The position numbers and the translations under genes are program-made. This document shows positions 1 through 10,295 of a DNA stretch of 64,000 nucleotides, one piece after another (position 1 is the stretch's first letter; each line of letters opens with the position of its first letter). The stretch is from Betaproteobacteria bacterium (GTDB lineage Bacteria > Pseudomonadota > Gammaproteobacteria > Burkholderiales > Casimicrobiaceae): contig JAOUIA010000013.1 in assembly GCA_029884335.1 (NCBI GenBank), forward strand, positions 1-64,000, written 5' to 3'. The notes beneath the pieces were generated by a model. The model did no database searches, had not been told where the DNA came from, and saw nothing but the letters and a program-made list of their open reading frames with translations.

Positions 1-1728
1 CGCGCTCAGCACCGCGACGAACTCGGCTCGCTCGAACGCCGCGCGCGCAGCGACCGGGCTCGCGAAGTCGAACTCCGCCTCGGCGTGCACGACGAGGTAC
101 GCCCGGCGCGGCTCGGCGAGCATCGCGTGCGCTGCCAGACCGCCGGGACCCGGCCGCGCGCCGGCCAGGTCGCCGCCGACCGCGTTCGCGCCGTCGCGCA
201 TGAACCCCAGCGTCGCCCCGGTGAAGCCGGCCAGAGCCTGCGCGAGCGCGTGCAACTGCGTCGCCTGCGCGTGCTGCTCGGCGAACGCGCCCAGCAGGAC
301 GAGCGGCCGGCTGCCTCCCGCGAGTTCCGCGGCGATGGCCTTCGCCGCCGCGCCGGGGACGACGCCGGCGAGCGCCGCGGGCGGCGCCTTGCCGCCGGCA
401 GCTGCCGCGGCGACCACGATCTCGGCGAGCGCAGCCGGCACCAGCGACGGCGGCACGATGGCCTTCGCCGCGACCGGCATCAGCCAGTCGTCGTCGACAG
501 CCGCGAGCTTGAGGACGCGCGTGCCCTTCCTTGCAGCCTGGCGGATGCGGTGCGCGAACAGCGGCTGCTCGCTGCGCAGGAAGCTGCCGACGACGAGGAT
601 GCGGTCGTGCCCGCCGACTGCGGCCACACCGGTGCCGAGCCAGCGCACCGCCTCGCCGCCCGGACCGGGGTCGACCTGGCGCAGGCGGTGGTCGACGTTC
701 TCCGAGCCGAGCGCGCGCGCGAGCCGCGCGGCCAGCGCGAGTTCCTCGAACGTGGCCATCGGCGCGACCAGCGTGCCGAGCGCCGCGCCGCCGTGCTGGG
801 CGACGACTCCCTTGAGGCCCGCCGCCACGCGCTCGAGCGCGGTCGGCCAGTCGACCTCCCGCCACTTGCCCCCGTCGTTGACCATCGGCGCGGTCAGGCG
901 ATCGTCGCTGTCGAGACCCTCGTAGCTGAAGCGGTCGCGGTCGGACAGCCAGCACTCGTTGACCGCCTCGTTCTCCAGCGGGAGCACCCGCATCACCTGG
1001 CGACCCTTGACCTGCACGACGACGTTGCTGCCCAGCGAGTCGTGCGGCGCGACCGACTTGCGGCGAGCGAGCTCCCAGCTGCGCGCGCGGTAGCGGAACG
1101 GCTTGCTGGTGAGCGCGCCCACCGGGCAGAGGTCGATCATGTTGCCGGACAGCTCCGAGTCGACCGAGCGGCCGACGAACGACATGATCTCGGAGTGCTC
1201 GCCGCGCCCGCCCATCCCGAGCTCCATGACGCCGGCGATCTCCTGGCCGAAGCGCACGCAGCGCGTGCAGTGGATGCAGCGCGACATCTCCTCGGCCGAG
1301 ACCAGCGGCCCGAGGTTCTTGTGCAGCACGACGCGCTTGGGCTCGTCGTAGCGGGACTGCGTGCCGCCGTAGCCGACCGCGAGGTCCTGCAGCTGGCACT
1401 CGCCGCCCTGGTCGCAGATCGGGCAGTCGAGCGGATGGTTGATCAGCAGGAACTCCATCACTCCCTTCTGCGCGGCGACCGCCTGCTCGGAGCGCGTCCA
1501 GACCTTCATGCCCTCGGCGACCGGCGTCGCGCAGGCAGGCAAGGGTTTGGGCGCCTTCTCGACCTGGACCAGGCACATGCGGCAGTTCGCCGCAATCGAG
1601 AGCTTGCGGTGGTAGCAGAAGTGCGGCACGTAGACGCCGAGCTTCGTCGCTGCGTCCATGACCGTGCTGCCCGGCGGCACCTGCACGGCGGCGCCGTCGA
1701 CCTCGAGGTTGAGCAGTCCGTCGGCCAT
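1..1728 (-). CDS. nuoG: NADH-quinone oxidoreductase subunit G, C-terminus cut by window edge
   Basis: Peripheral-arm subunit of respiratory complex I that carries electrons through a chain of iron-sulfur clusters. It is absent from the ORF track because it runs off the left edge; I translated it from the reverse strand and it stays open for 576 codons. The N-terminal 2Fe-2S domain shows Cys38, Cys49, Cys52 and Cys66. It is followed by the NuoG 4Fe-4S region (LDCPICDQGGECQLQD, then RCIHCTRCVRF), which leads into the molybdopterin-like domain. Full-length homologs are usually near 770-800 residues, so roughly a quarter is missing here. The ATG at 1728 lies one base after the nuoF stop codon, so the two are translationally coupled. 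Confidence 0.97.
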   Translation of the reverse strand, partial: MADGLLNLEVDGAAVQVPPGSTVMDAATKLGVYVPHFCYHRKLSIAANCRMCLVQVEKAPKPLPACATPVAEGMKVWTRSEQAVAAQKGVMEFLLINHPLDCPICDQGGECQLQDLAVGYGGTQSRYDEPKRVVLHKNLGPLVSAEEMSRCIHCTRCVRFGQEIAGVMELGMGGRGEHSEIMSFVGRSVDSELSGNMIDLCPVGALTSKPFRYRARSWELARRKSVAPHDSLGSNVVVQVKGRQVMRVLPLENEAVNECWLSDRDRFSYEGLDSDDRLTAPMVNDGGKWREVDWPTALERVAAGLKGVVAQHGGAALGTLVAPMATFEELALAARLARALGSENVDHRLRQVDPGPGGEAVRWLGTGVAAVGGHDRILVVGSFLRSEQPLFAHRIRQAARKGTRVLKLAAVDDDWLMPVAAKAIVPPSLVPAALAEIVVAAAAAGGKAPPAALAGVVPGAAAKAIAAELAGGSRPLVLLGAFAEQHAQATQLHALAQALAGFTGATLGFMRDGANAVGGDLAGARPGPGGLAAHAMLAEPRRAYLVVHAEAEFDFASPVAARAAFERAEFVAVLSA

Positions 1729-1729
1729 T

Positions 1730-3030
<1,301 letters not shown>

Positions 3031-3034
<4 letters not shown>

Positions 3035-3567
3035 TCCGCCGCCTCCCCTCGCCGCGGCCATCCCGGGGCCCCTTCGCCGCGCGACAGCGCCGCGCGCAGC
3101 TCGTCGAGCAGCGCGTCGAGCGCCTGCGGCGCCATCTTCGTGCACATGCGCTTGTTGTTGACCAGCAGCACCGGCGCGTCGCCGCAGGCGCCCATGCACT
3201 CGCCTTCCTTCAGCGTGAACGCGCCGTCGGAGGTCGTCTCGCCGAAGCGCACGCCGAGCTTCGCCTCGAGGTGCGCGGCGGCGTGCGTCGCCCCCTGCAG
3301 CGCGCAGGGCAGGTTCGTGCAGACGGTCAGCTTGAAGCGCCCCGTCGGCGCGAGGTTGTACATCGCGTAGAACGACGCGACCTCGTAGACCGCGATCGGC
3401 GCCATGCCGAGAACCCGCGCGACCTCGTCCATCAGCGGCTCGGAGAGCCAGCCGTGCTCGTCCTGCGCGATCGCGAGCGCCGCCATCACCGCCGACTGCT
3501 TCTGGTCGGCCGGGTACTTGGCGACCTCGCGGCCGATCCGCGCCAGCGATTGCCCCGAGAGCATCAT
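3031..3567 (-). CDS. nuoE: NADH-quinone oxidoreductase subunit E (2Fe-2S thioredoxin-like)
   Basis: Complex I subunit holding the N1a 2Fe-2S cluster beside NuoF. The four ligands are visible as Cys83 and Cys88 (CTNLPC) and Cys124 and Cys128 (ECMGAC) in a thioredoxin-like fold. The 178-residue length is typical. Two ATG codons stand side by side at 3567 and 3564; the nuoD stop overlaps them as ATGATGA, which indicates translational coupling. The ORF-track entry 3031-4602 is an artefact that joins an antisense-like frame to this gene. Confidence 0.96.
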
Positions 3568-4817
3568 CGGTCGATCGACCCGAACACGATGTCCTGCGTG
3601 CCGATGATCGCCACGACGTCGGCGATCATGTGCCCGCGCGACATCTCGTCGAGCGCGGCGAGGTGCACGTAGTCGGGCGAGCGCAGCTTGAGGCGATAGG
3701 GCTTGTTCGCGCCGTCGGACAGGATGTAGACGCCGAACTCGCCCTTGGGATGCTCGATGCCGGCGTAGACCTCGCCGGGCGGCACGTGCATCCCCTCGGT
3801 GAAGAGCTTGAAGTGGTGGATCAGCTCCTCCATGTTCGACTTCATCGCCTCGCGCCGCGGCGGCGCGACCTTGTGGTCGCCGGCGATCACCGGGCCGGGG
3901 TTGCGCCGCAGCCAGTCGACGCACTGCTTCACGATCCGGTTGCTCTGGCGCATCTCCTCGACGCGCACGAGGTAGCGGTCGTAGCAGTCGCCGTTGACGC
4001 CGACGGGGATGTCGAAGTCCAGCGCGTCGTAGACCTCGTAGGGCTGCTTGCGCCGCAGGTCCCACGGGACGCCGGAGCCGCGCAGCATGGCGCCGGTGAA
4101 GCCGAGCGCGATCGCGCGTTCCGGCGCGACCACCCCGATGCCGACGGTGCGCTGCTTCCAGATGCGGTTCTCGGTGAGCAGCGTCTCGTAGTCGTCGACG
4201 TAGCCCGGGAAGCGGCGCGCGAAGTCGTCGATGAAGTCGAGCAGCGAGCCCCGGCGGTTCTCGTTGAGCCTGGCCGTCTCGCGCTCGCTGCGCAGGCTCG
4301 ACTTCGCGTACTGCGGCATCCGCTCGGGAAGGTCGCGGTACACGCCGCCCGGGCGGTAGTACGCGGCGTGCATGCGCGCGCCGGACACCGCCTCGTACAT
4401 GTCGAACAGGTCCTCGCGCTCGCGGAATGCGTAGAGGAACGTCGTCATCCCGCCGACGTCGAGCGAGTGGCAGCCCAGCCACAGCAGGTGGTTGAGCAGC
4501 CGGGTCAGCTCGTCGAACATCACCCGGATGTACTGCGCGCGGAGCGGCACCTCGAGGCCGAGCAGCCTCTCGATGGCGAGGCAGTAGGCGTGCTCGTTGC
4601 ACATCATCGAGACGTAGTCGAGCCGGTCCATGTACGGCAGCGACTGGAGGTAGGTCCGCGTCTCGGCGAGCTTCTCGGTCGCGCGGTGCAGCAGGCCGAT
4701 GTGCGGGTCGGCGCGCTCGATCACCTCCCCGTCGAGCTCGAGCACGAGCCGCAGCACGCCGTGGGCCGCGGGGTGCTGCGGCCCGAAGTTCATCGTGTAG
4801 TTGCGGATCTCGGCCAT
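3564..4817 (-). CDS. nuoD: NADH-quinone oxidoreductase subunit D (49 kDa)
   Basis: Complex I subunit that forms the quinone-binding cavity together with NuoB. The N-terminus [20 protein letters not shown] is the classic NuoD opening, and [36 protein letters not shown] follows as in other bacterial homologs. The 417-residue length is normal. The ORF track starts eight codons earlier; I prefer the ATG at 4817 because it begins at the conserved sequence. A 153-base spacer separates it from nuoC, unusually loose for this operon, with no gene in it. Confidence 0.97.
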   Translation of the reverse strand: MAEIRNYTMNFGPQHPAAHGVLRLVLELDGEVIERADPHIGLLHRATEKLAETRTYLQSLPYMDRLDYVSMMCNEHAYCLAIERLLGLEVPLRAQYIRVMFDELTRLLNHLLWLGCHSLDVGGMTTFLYAFREREDLFDMYEAVSGARMHAAYYRPGGVYRDLPERMPQYAKSSLRSERETARLNENRRGSLLDFIDDFARRFPGYVDDYETLLTENRIWKQRTVGIGVVAPERAIALGFTGAMLRGSGVPWDLRRKQPYEVYDALDFDIPVGVNGDCYDRYLVRVEEMRQSNRIVKQCVDWLRRNPGPVIAGDHKVAPPRREAMKSNMEELIHHFKLFTEGMHVPPGEVYAGIEHPKGEFGVYILSDGANKPYRLKLRSPDYVHLAALDEMSRGHMIADVVAIIGTQDIVFGSIDR

Positions 4818-4970
4818 TGCGCTACGCGAGCGCCGATGCAAGGGGCGAGGCGGGAGGGATGGACGCGCCGGGTCGCGACCGTGCCGCCTGCGCGCACGTC
4901 ACGCCCGTGCGCTCCCGGAACCTTGTCCCAGGCGCGCTCGCCGCTCCCTCCTCGCACGTCCTCCCGCCTC

Positions 4971-5579
4971 TCATGGCTTCCCCGCGTACCCGTCCTCGCG
5001 CACGACGCGCGGCACGATCTCGCGCGGCTCGATGCTCACCGGCTGGTAGATCACGCGCCCCTGCTCGGGGTCGTAGCGCATCTCGACGTGCCCGGAGATC
5101 GGGAAGTCCTTGCGGAACGGGTGGCCGACGAAGCCGTAGTCGGTCAGCAGGCGCCGCAGGTCCGGGTGGCCGTCGAACACGATGCCGTAGAGGTCGAACG
5201 CCTCGCGCTCGAACCAGTTGATCGCCGGCCACAGGTCCACGAGGCTCGGCACGACGGGGAAGTCGTCGTCCGCGGCGAACGCGCGCACGCGCACGCGCTG
5301 GTTGTTCGCCACCGACAGCAGGTGGTAGACGACGGCGTAGCGCCGACCCTCCCACGCGCGGTTCTCCCACGTGGAGTAGTCGACGCCGCAGGCGTCGATC
5401 AGCATGTCGAAGCGCAGCGCGGGATCATCGCGAAGGACGCGCATCGCCGCCACGAGGCCGGCCGGCTCGACGACGATCGTGCATTCGCCGAACGTTACGT
5501 CGACGCTGCGCGCGCGCTCCCCCAGCGCCTCGCGCACCGCCGCCGCCAGTCCGTCCACGCGCGAAATCGAGTCCATCAC
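4971..5579 (-). CDS. nuoC: NADH-quinone oxidoreductase subunit C (30 kDa)
   Basis: Structural subunit of the complex I connecting module, without cofactor. The conserved block [39 protein letters not shown] is clear. The 202 residues match stand-alone NuoC, so there is no NuoCD fusion as in enterobacteria. Two adjacent ATG codons (5579 and 5576) make the exact start uncertain by one residue; a GGAG stretch lies just before them. Confidence 0.95.
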   Translation of the reverse strand: MMDSISRVDGLAAAVREALGERARSVDVTFGECTIVVEPAGLVAAMRVLRDDPALRFDMLIDACGVDYSTWENRAWEGRRYAVVYHLLSVANNQRVRVRAFAADDDFPVVPSLVDLWPAINWFEREAFDLYGIVFDGHPDLRRLLTDYGFVGHPFRKDFPISGHVEMRYDPEQGRVIYQPVSIEPREIVPRVVREDGYAGKP

Positions 5580-5652
5580 TCCGGTCCCGAAGGGCCGCCC
5601 CGAGGGACCGATCCGCCGCCCTCAAAGGCAGCGAGCGAAGCGAACGCGGATG

Positions 5653-6129
5653 TCATCTGGCGATCGTGTTCGTGCGCCAGATCTTGTTCTGGAGCTGCAG
5701 GATGCCGTAGAGCAGCGCCTCGGAGGTCGGCGGGCAGCCGGGCACGTAGACGTCGACCGGCACGATGCGGTCGCAGCCGCGCACGACCGAGTAGGAGTAG
5801 TGGTAGTAGCCGCCGCCGTTCGCGCAGCTCCCCATCGAGATCACCCACCGCGGCTCGGCCATCTGGTCGTAGACCTTGCGCAGCGCCGGCGCCATCTTGT
5901 TGCACAGCGTCCCGGCGACGATCATCACGTCCGACTGCCGCGGGCTCGGGCGGAACACGATGCCGAAGCGGTCGAGGTCGTAGCGCGCCGCGCCCGCGTG
6001 CATCATCTCGACGGCGCAGCAGGCCAGCCCGAACGTCATCGGCCACATCGACCCGTTGCGCGCCCAGTTGATGACGCTGTCGAGCGTCGTCGTGACGAAG
6101 CCCTTCTCCAGGACGCCTTCGATGGCCAT
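5653..6129 (-). CDS. nuoB: NADH-quinone oxidoreductase subunit B (PSST, N2 cluster)
   Basis: Carries the terminal 4Fe-4S cluster N2, which reduces ubiquinone. The ligands are visible in [34 protein letters not shown] and VPGCPPT. The 158-residue length is normal. It sits between nuoA (140-base spacer) and nuoC (73-base spacer) in the same direction. Confidence 0.97.
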   Translation of the reverse strand: MAIEGVLEKGFVTTTLDSVINWARNGSMWPMTFGLACCAVEMMHAGAARYDLDRFGIVFRPSPRQSDVMIVAGTLCNKMAPALRKVYDQMAEPRWVISMGSCANGGGYYHYSYSVVRGCDRIVPVDVYVPGCPPTSEALLYGILQLQNKIWRTNTIAR

Positions 6130-6269
6130 GGCTCAGTGCCCCGCGCCCGCAGCGCGGCCTCCCTGCACGCCCGTGCAAAGACCATGCGCCGAGCGTCGGC
6201 CGCCTGCGCTGAGCGCCTTGCTCGCATCCCCGCGCCGCGCGCGGGGCCCCTGCTCGGTGGCGCTCATCG

Positions 6270-6626
6270 CTACTCCCACTCGAGCGCGCCCTTCTTCCAC
6301 TCGTAGACGAAGCCGACCACGAGGATGGCGAGGAACACCATCATCGCGGCGAAGCCGAAGAAGCCGATCTCCGGCAGCACGACGGCCCACGGGAAGAGAA
6401 ACGCGATCTCGAGGTCGAAGAGGATGAACAGGATCGCGACGAGGTAGTAGCGCACGTCGAACTTCATGCGCGCGTCCTCGAACGCCTCGAAGCCGCACTC
6501 GTAGGGCGAGAGCTTGTCGGGATCGGGCCGGCTCGGGGAGACCAGGCTCCCGAGGCCGAGGAGCACTCCGCCGATCGCGATGCCGACGAGGATGAAGAGC
6601 AGGATGGGGAAGTACGCTTCGAGCAT
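6270..6626 (-). CDS. nuoA: NADH-quinone oxidoreductase subunit A
   Basis: Small membrane subunit of complex I with three predicted transmembrane helices. The conserved loop [47 protein letters not shown] is intact. The true start is the ATG at 6626 ([10 protein letters not shown]), giving 118 residues; the longer ORF-track version adds 48 codons that run into the tRNA-Leu gene. It is the first nuo gene, about 100 bases downstream of tRNA-Leu. Confidence 0.95.
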   Translation of the reverse strand: MLEAYFPILLFILVGIAIGGVLLGLGSLVSPSRPDPDKLSPYECGFEAFEDARMKFDVRYYLVAILFILFDLEIAFLFPWAVVLPEIGFFGFAAMMVFLAILVVGFVYEWKKGALEWE

Positions 6627-6728
6627 CGCTGCCGCGGCGCGCCCGGGCGCCGGGTTCCGGTGGATCCGCCTCGGCGTTCGCGAGGCCTGAGGGCCGCGGA
6701 ACGCTTCGCCTGCTACTGCACTCGACCC

Positions 6729-6813
6729 TGGTGCCGACGGGGAGACTCGAACTCCCACGGCTTTCGCCACTGCCCCCTCAAGACAGCGTGTCTACCAATT
6801 TCACCACGTCGGC
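6729..6813 (-). tRNA. tRNA-Leu (anticodon GAG)
   Basis: The reverse strand reads GCCGACGTGGTGAAATTGGT and continues through the anticodon loop CTTGAGG, a variable arm, the T-loop GTTCGAGTC and the acceptor end GTCGGCACCA. The acceptor stem GCCGACG/CGTCGGC pairs perfectly and the 3' CCA is encoded. The 85-base length and long variable arm fit a class II leucine tRNA. It lies between secG and nuoA, an arrangement common in betaproteobacteria. Confidence 0.95.
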
Positions 6814-6875
6814 GTGTCCGTGATCAGGAACCAGGGATCGGTTGACGAAGGCCCCTCGCGCCTGATCCGTTGCAA

Positions 6876-7259
6876 CTACTTCGGTATGTCTCCCGCCTTG
6901 CCGCCCGGCGCCGCCGGTTGCGCCGGCGCGCCGCCCGGAACCGCCGGGGCCGGGGGCACGTCCCCCGCCTTCGGCGCCTGCTGGTCCATGATGCTCCGCT
7001 CGACCCCCGCCGGGACGCTGCGCTGCGCACCGAAGTAGGTGAGCCCGAGGCTCGACAGGAAGAAGATGGTCGCGAGCGCCGCAGTGGAACGCGACAGGAA
7101 GTTCGCCGAGCCCGCGGCGCCGAACAGGCTGCCCGACGAGCCGCTGCCGAACGCCGCGCCCATGTCCGCGCCCTTGCCGTGCTGCAGCAGCACGAGCACG
7201 CAGATGCCCGCGGCGACCATCACGTGCAGGATCAGCAATATCGGTTCGAGAAAGCCCAT
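6876..7259 (-). CDS. secG: Protein translocase subunit SecG
   Basis: Small integral membrane partner of SecYE in protein export. The two hydrophobic helices (PILLILHVMVAAGICVLVLLQ and AALATIFFLSSLGLTYFGA) flank the typical GADMGAAFGSGSSGSLFGAAGSANFLSRSTA loop. A Pro/Ala/Gly-rich C-terminal tail of about 40 residues follows, as in many betaproteobacteria. The start at 7259 (MGFLEPILL) is chosen; the 46-codon upstream extension in the ORF track overlaps tpiA and lacks similarity. Confidence 0.93.
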   Translation of the reverse strand: MGFLEPILLILHVMVAAGICVLVLLQHGKGADMGAAFGSGSSGSLFGAAGSANFLSRSTAALATIFFLSSLGLTYFGAQRSVPAGVERSIMDQQAPKAGDVPPAPAVPGGAPAQPAAPGGKAGDIPK

Positions 7260-7299
7260 CGTTCGTTCCGCTCCGCCCCGACGTCCGTCCCGAGATTCC

Positions 7300-8034
7300 T
7301 CAGGCGGCGCCGATGGCCATGAATTCGTCCGCGTCCAGCGACGCCCCGCCGACCAGCCCGCCGTCGACGTCCGCCATGCCGAACAACGCGGCGGCATTCG
7401 CCGCCTTCACGCTGCCCCCGTAGAGCAGCGCCACGTCTCCCGCGCCTGCGCGCTTCAGCCGCGCGCGCAGCAGCGCGTGCACTTCCTGCGCCTGCTCAGG
7501 CGTCGCCGTCCGCCCGGTGCCTATCGCCCACACCGGCTCGTAGGCCACCACGCAGCGCGCCACCGCCTCTCCCAGCCCGGCGATCGCCGCATCGACCTGC
7601 GCGCCGACCACCTCCTCGATCCTGCCTGCGTCCCGCTCGGCCAGCGTTTCGCCGACGCACACGACCGGGACGAGCCCCGCCGCCAGCGCCGCGCGCGCCT
7701 TCGCCGCAACCAGCGCATCGGACTCGCGGTGCGCCTGCCGGCGCTCCGAGTGCCCGACGATCGCGTAGCGGCTGCCGAACTCCGCCACCATCGCCGCCGC
7801 CACCTCGCCGGTGTGCGCACCGGCAGCGTGCTCGCTGACGTCCTGCGCGCCCCACGCGACCGCGCTGCCCTGCAGCCGCTCGCGCGCTTGCGCCAGGTAC
7901 GGAAACGGAACGCACACCGCCAGCTCGCGGCCCGGCTTCGCCTTCCAGCCGGCAGCGAGCGCGTCGAGCCGCCTGGCGTTCGACGCGAGGTCGCCGTTCA
8001 TCTTCCAGTTGCCGACGACCAGCTTCGCGCGCAT
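7300..8034 (-). CDS. tpiA: Triose-phosphate isomerase
   Basis: Interconverts dihydroxyacetone phosphate and glyceraldehyde 3-phosphate in glycolysis and gluconeogenesis. The substrate Lys is in GNWKMN (Lys11), the electrophilic His in GHSERR, the catalytic Glu and mobile loop in AYEPVWAIGTG, and the phosphate sites in GGSVK and GGASL. The 244 residues are normal. It heads the tpiA-secG-tRNA-nuo cluster and has a clear promoter 42 bases upstream. Confidence 0.97.
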   Translation of the reverse strand: MRAKLVVGNWKMNGDLASNARRLDALAAGWKAKPGRELAVCVPFPYLAQARERLQGSAVAWGAQDVSEHAAGAHTGEVAAAMVAEFGSRYAIVGHSERRQAHRESDALVAAKARAALAAGLVPVVCVGETLAERDAGRIEEVVGAQVDAAIAGLGEAVARCVVAYEPVWAIGTGRTATPEQAQEVHALLRARLKRAGAGDVALLYGGSVKAANAAALFGMADVDGGLVGGASLDADEFMAIGAA

Positions 8035-8075
8035 CGCCCCGTTGGCCCGTGACGGCCGGCCTGCTAAACCTTGAA

Positions 8076-8105
8076 ATTATACCGCCTCCGCGCCATACCC
8101 GGCAA
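8076..8105 (-). promoter_or_regulatory. Sigma70-type promoter for tpiA-secG and probably downstream genes
   Basis: On the minus strand TTGCCG (8105-8100) and a perfect TATAAT (8081-8076) are separated by 18 bases, ending about 42 bases before the tpiA start codon. It stands out in this GC-rich sequence. Function is inferred from consensus match and position only. Confidence 0.6.
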
Positions 8106-8134
8106 ACCGGGTCGGACGCGCCCGGACCGGGGCG

Positions 8135-9622
8135 TCAGGCGACGGCCGCGCGCCGCACCCGGCGGATCAGCGGCGGGAGGAACCAGGCGGCGATGGCCAG
8201 CGCGCCCAGCGTCGCCGCGACCGGGCGCCCGAAGAAGGCCAGCAGGTTGCCGTCGGCCTTGATCATCGAGGTGACGAAGTTCTCCTCCAGCATCGTGCCC
8301 AGCACGACGCCGAGGATCGCCGGCGCGACGGGGAAGCCGTTCTCCTCGAGCACGTAGGCGAAGACGCCGGCCGCCAGCATGACGCCGACGTCGAACAGCG
8401 TGTTGTTGATCGCGAACGAGCCGACGATGCAGAACAGCAGGATGATCGGCATCAGCACGCTGCGCGGCACGCGCAGCAGGTTCTTCGCCACCTTGATGCA
8501 CCACCAGCCCAGCGGGATCATGATCAGGTTGGCGAGGATGAACAGCAGGTACACCGCATAGATGTTCTGCGGGTTCTGCGTGAACATCACCGGTCCCGGG
8601 TTCATGTTCTTCATGTAGAGGACCCCGATCACGATCGCCGTGATCGAGTCGCCCGGGATGCCGAACACCAGCGCGGGGATCCACGCGCCGGCGATCGCGC
8701 TGTTGTTGGCCGCGCCGCTCTCGATGATCCCCTCGACGTGCCCGGTGCCGAACTTCTCCGGCTCCTTCGACGACTTCTTGCTGATCGCGTAGCTCATCCA
8801 CGCCGCGATGTCGGCGCCCGCGCCCGGCAGCGCGCCCACCAGCGTGCCCAGCACGCTGCCGCGCAGGATCTGCACCGGGTAGCGCTTCGTCAGCGTCCAC
8901 ATGCCGCGAAACACGTTGTGGATCGGCTGGTCGACGATCAGCGGACGCGCGCTCGTGTCGACGGCGAAGCGGATGATCTCCGAGACCGCGAACATGCCGA
9001 TCATCATCGGGATCATGCCGATGCCGCCCAGGAGCTCGGGCACCCCGAACGTGAAGCGCGGGTGCCCGCCCGGGTTGTCGAGGCCGACCGACGCGACCAG
9101 CAGCCCGAGCAGCAGCGACACGATGCCCTTGAGCGGGCGCTCGGCCGTGATCACGATCGCGCAGGTGAGGCCGAGCAGCACGAGCCAGAAGTACTCGAAC
9201 GAGCTGAACCTGAGCGCGAACTCGGCGAGCGTGGGCGCGGAGACGATCAGAACCAGCGTGCCGAACAGCCCGCCGATCGCCGAGAACACGAGGCCGGCGC
9301 CGAGTGCCAGCTCCGCCTGGCCCTTGCGCGTCATCGCGTAGGCCTCGTCGGTGTAGGCCGCCGAGGCGGGCGTCCCGGGCATGCGCAGCAGGCAGCCCGG
9401 GACGTCGCCGGAGAAGATCGCCATCGCCGTCGCGGTGACGATCGCGGCGATCGCCGGGATCGGCGGCATGAAGAACGTGACCGGCACCAGCAGCGCGGTG
9501 GCCATCGTCGCCGTGAGTCCCGGCACCGCGCCGACGAACAGCCCGAACAGCGACGCGCCGGCGATGACCAGCATCGTCTGCAGGTTGAACACCATCCCGA
9601 AGGCGAGGCCGATGGCTTCCAT
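8135..9622 (-). CDS. tctA: Tripartite tricarboxylate transporter, large permease TctA
   Basis: Large membrane subunit of a TTT-family secondary transporter for di- or tricarboxylates. It is almost entirely hydrophobic (about 11-12 helices) and carries the family-typical GAVPGLTATMATALL near the N-terminus and GALPGAGADIAAWMSYAISKK midway. The 495-residue length is normal. It starts six bases after the tctB stop. The substrate cannot be read from the sequence. Confidence 0.95.
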   Translation of the reverse strand: MEAIGLAFGMVFNLQTMLVIAGASLFGLFVGAVPGLTATMATALLVPVTFFMPPIPAIAAIVTATAMAIFSGDVPGCLLRMPGTPASAAYTDEAYAMTRKGQAELALGAGLVFSAIGGLFGTLVLIVSAPTLAEFALRFSSFEYFWLVLLGLTCAIVITAERPLKGIVSLLLGLLVASVGLDNPGGHPRFTFGVPELLGGIGMIPMMIGMFAVSEIIRFAVDTSARPLIVDQPIHNVFRGMWTLTKRYPVQILRGSVLGTLVGALPGAGADIAAWMSYAISKKSSKEPEKFGTGHVEGIIESGAANNSAIAGAWIPALVFGIPGDSITAIVIGVLYMKNMNPGPVMFTQNPQNIYAVYLLFILANLIMIPLGWWCIKVAKNLLRVPRSVLMPIILLFCIVGSFAINNTLFDVGVMLAAGVFAYVLEENGFPVAPAILGVVLGTMLEENFVTSMIKADGNLLAFFGRPVAATLGALAIAAWFLPPLIRRVRRAAVA

Positions 9623-9628
9623 CGCCGC

Positions 9629-10102
9629 TCAGAATGCCCAGGGCGTGAGCACGCCCCACGGGAGCGGAACCCGCAGCAGCTTGTAGAACACGTACCAGAT
9701 CGCCAGCGACGTCCCTGCCGCGGCGATCGCTGCCGTTCTCCAGCGCACGCCCAGGACGCGGAACCAGAGGAGCAGCAGCGGGGGCGCGACCAGCAGGAAG
9801 CCGAGCCACCCGGCCAAGGCTATGTACGCGGCGACGCCGAGCACGATCGCCGCGGCGGCGACGACGTGGCGACGCGAGTTCAGCCAGTCGCCGCCACGCA
9901 CCCAGGGCTGCTCCGCGCGATGGCGCGCGCCATAGAACACGAGCAGCAACCCGCAGACGATGAGCCCGGTCGCGACGAGACCGGGGAAGATCGCCGGTCC
10001 GTACTGCTGGCCCGGAATCTTCGGAAAGCCCTGGACGTCGACGAGGACGATGGCGCCCAGCAGCGCGAACACCGCGCCGAAGATCGCGTCGTTGATCTTC
10101 AA
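9629..10102 (-). CDS. tctB: Tripartite tricarboxylate transporter, small permease TctB
   Basis: Small four-helix membrane subunit (157 residues) that pairs with TctA. The sequence begins MKINDAIFGAVFALLGAIVLVDVQGFPKIPGQQYGPAIFPGLVA, the usual TctB opening with the GPAxFP signature. It lies downstream of tctC, separated from it by a 193-base cluster of REP-like hairpins, and directly upstream of tctA. Confidence 0.92.
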   Translation of the reverse strand: MKINDAIFGAVFALLGAIVLVDVQGFPKIPGQQYGPAIFPGLVATGLIVCGLLLVFYGARHRAEQPWVRGGDWLNSRRHVVAAAAIVLGVAAYIALAGWLGFLLVAPPLLLLWFRVLGVRWRTAAIAAAGTSLAIWYVFYKLLRVPLPWGVLTPWAF

Positions 10103-10125
10103 GGCGTCAGGCGCCGTAGCAGCGT

Positions 10126-10290
10126 CCGCGGGGATGACCCCACTCCGGCGTCGTTCCCGCGATAGCGGGAACCCGGTGTCGTTGCACTGCGAAAGACGCC
10201 GGATCCCCGCCTCCGCGGGGATGACCCCGCACTCGCGGAGGCGAAGACCCTGGATCCCCGCCTGCGCGGGGATGACCCCGCGCGTACGCG
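10126..10290. repeat. REP-like inverted-repeat cluster between tctC and tctB
   Basis: Contains a complete composite unit at 10149-10227: a hairpin GTTCCCGCGATAGCGGGAAC, a short spacer, and a second hairpin ATCCCCGCCTCCGCGGGGAT. Partial copies lie on both sides (around 10128-10140 and 10231-10279), and a CGCGTACGCG palindrome lies next to the tctC stop. Related units occur at 18238-18424 and 44544-44638. It fills the whole tctC-tctB gap. Confidence 0.88.
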
Positions 10291-10295
10291 CGGGG

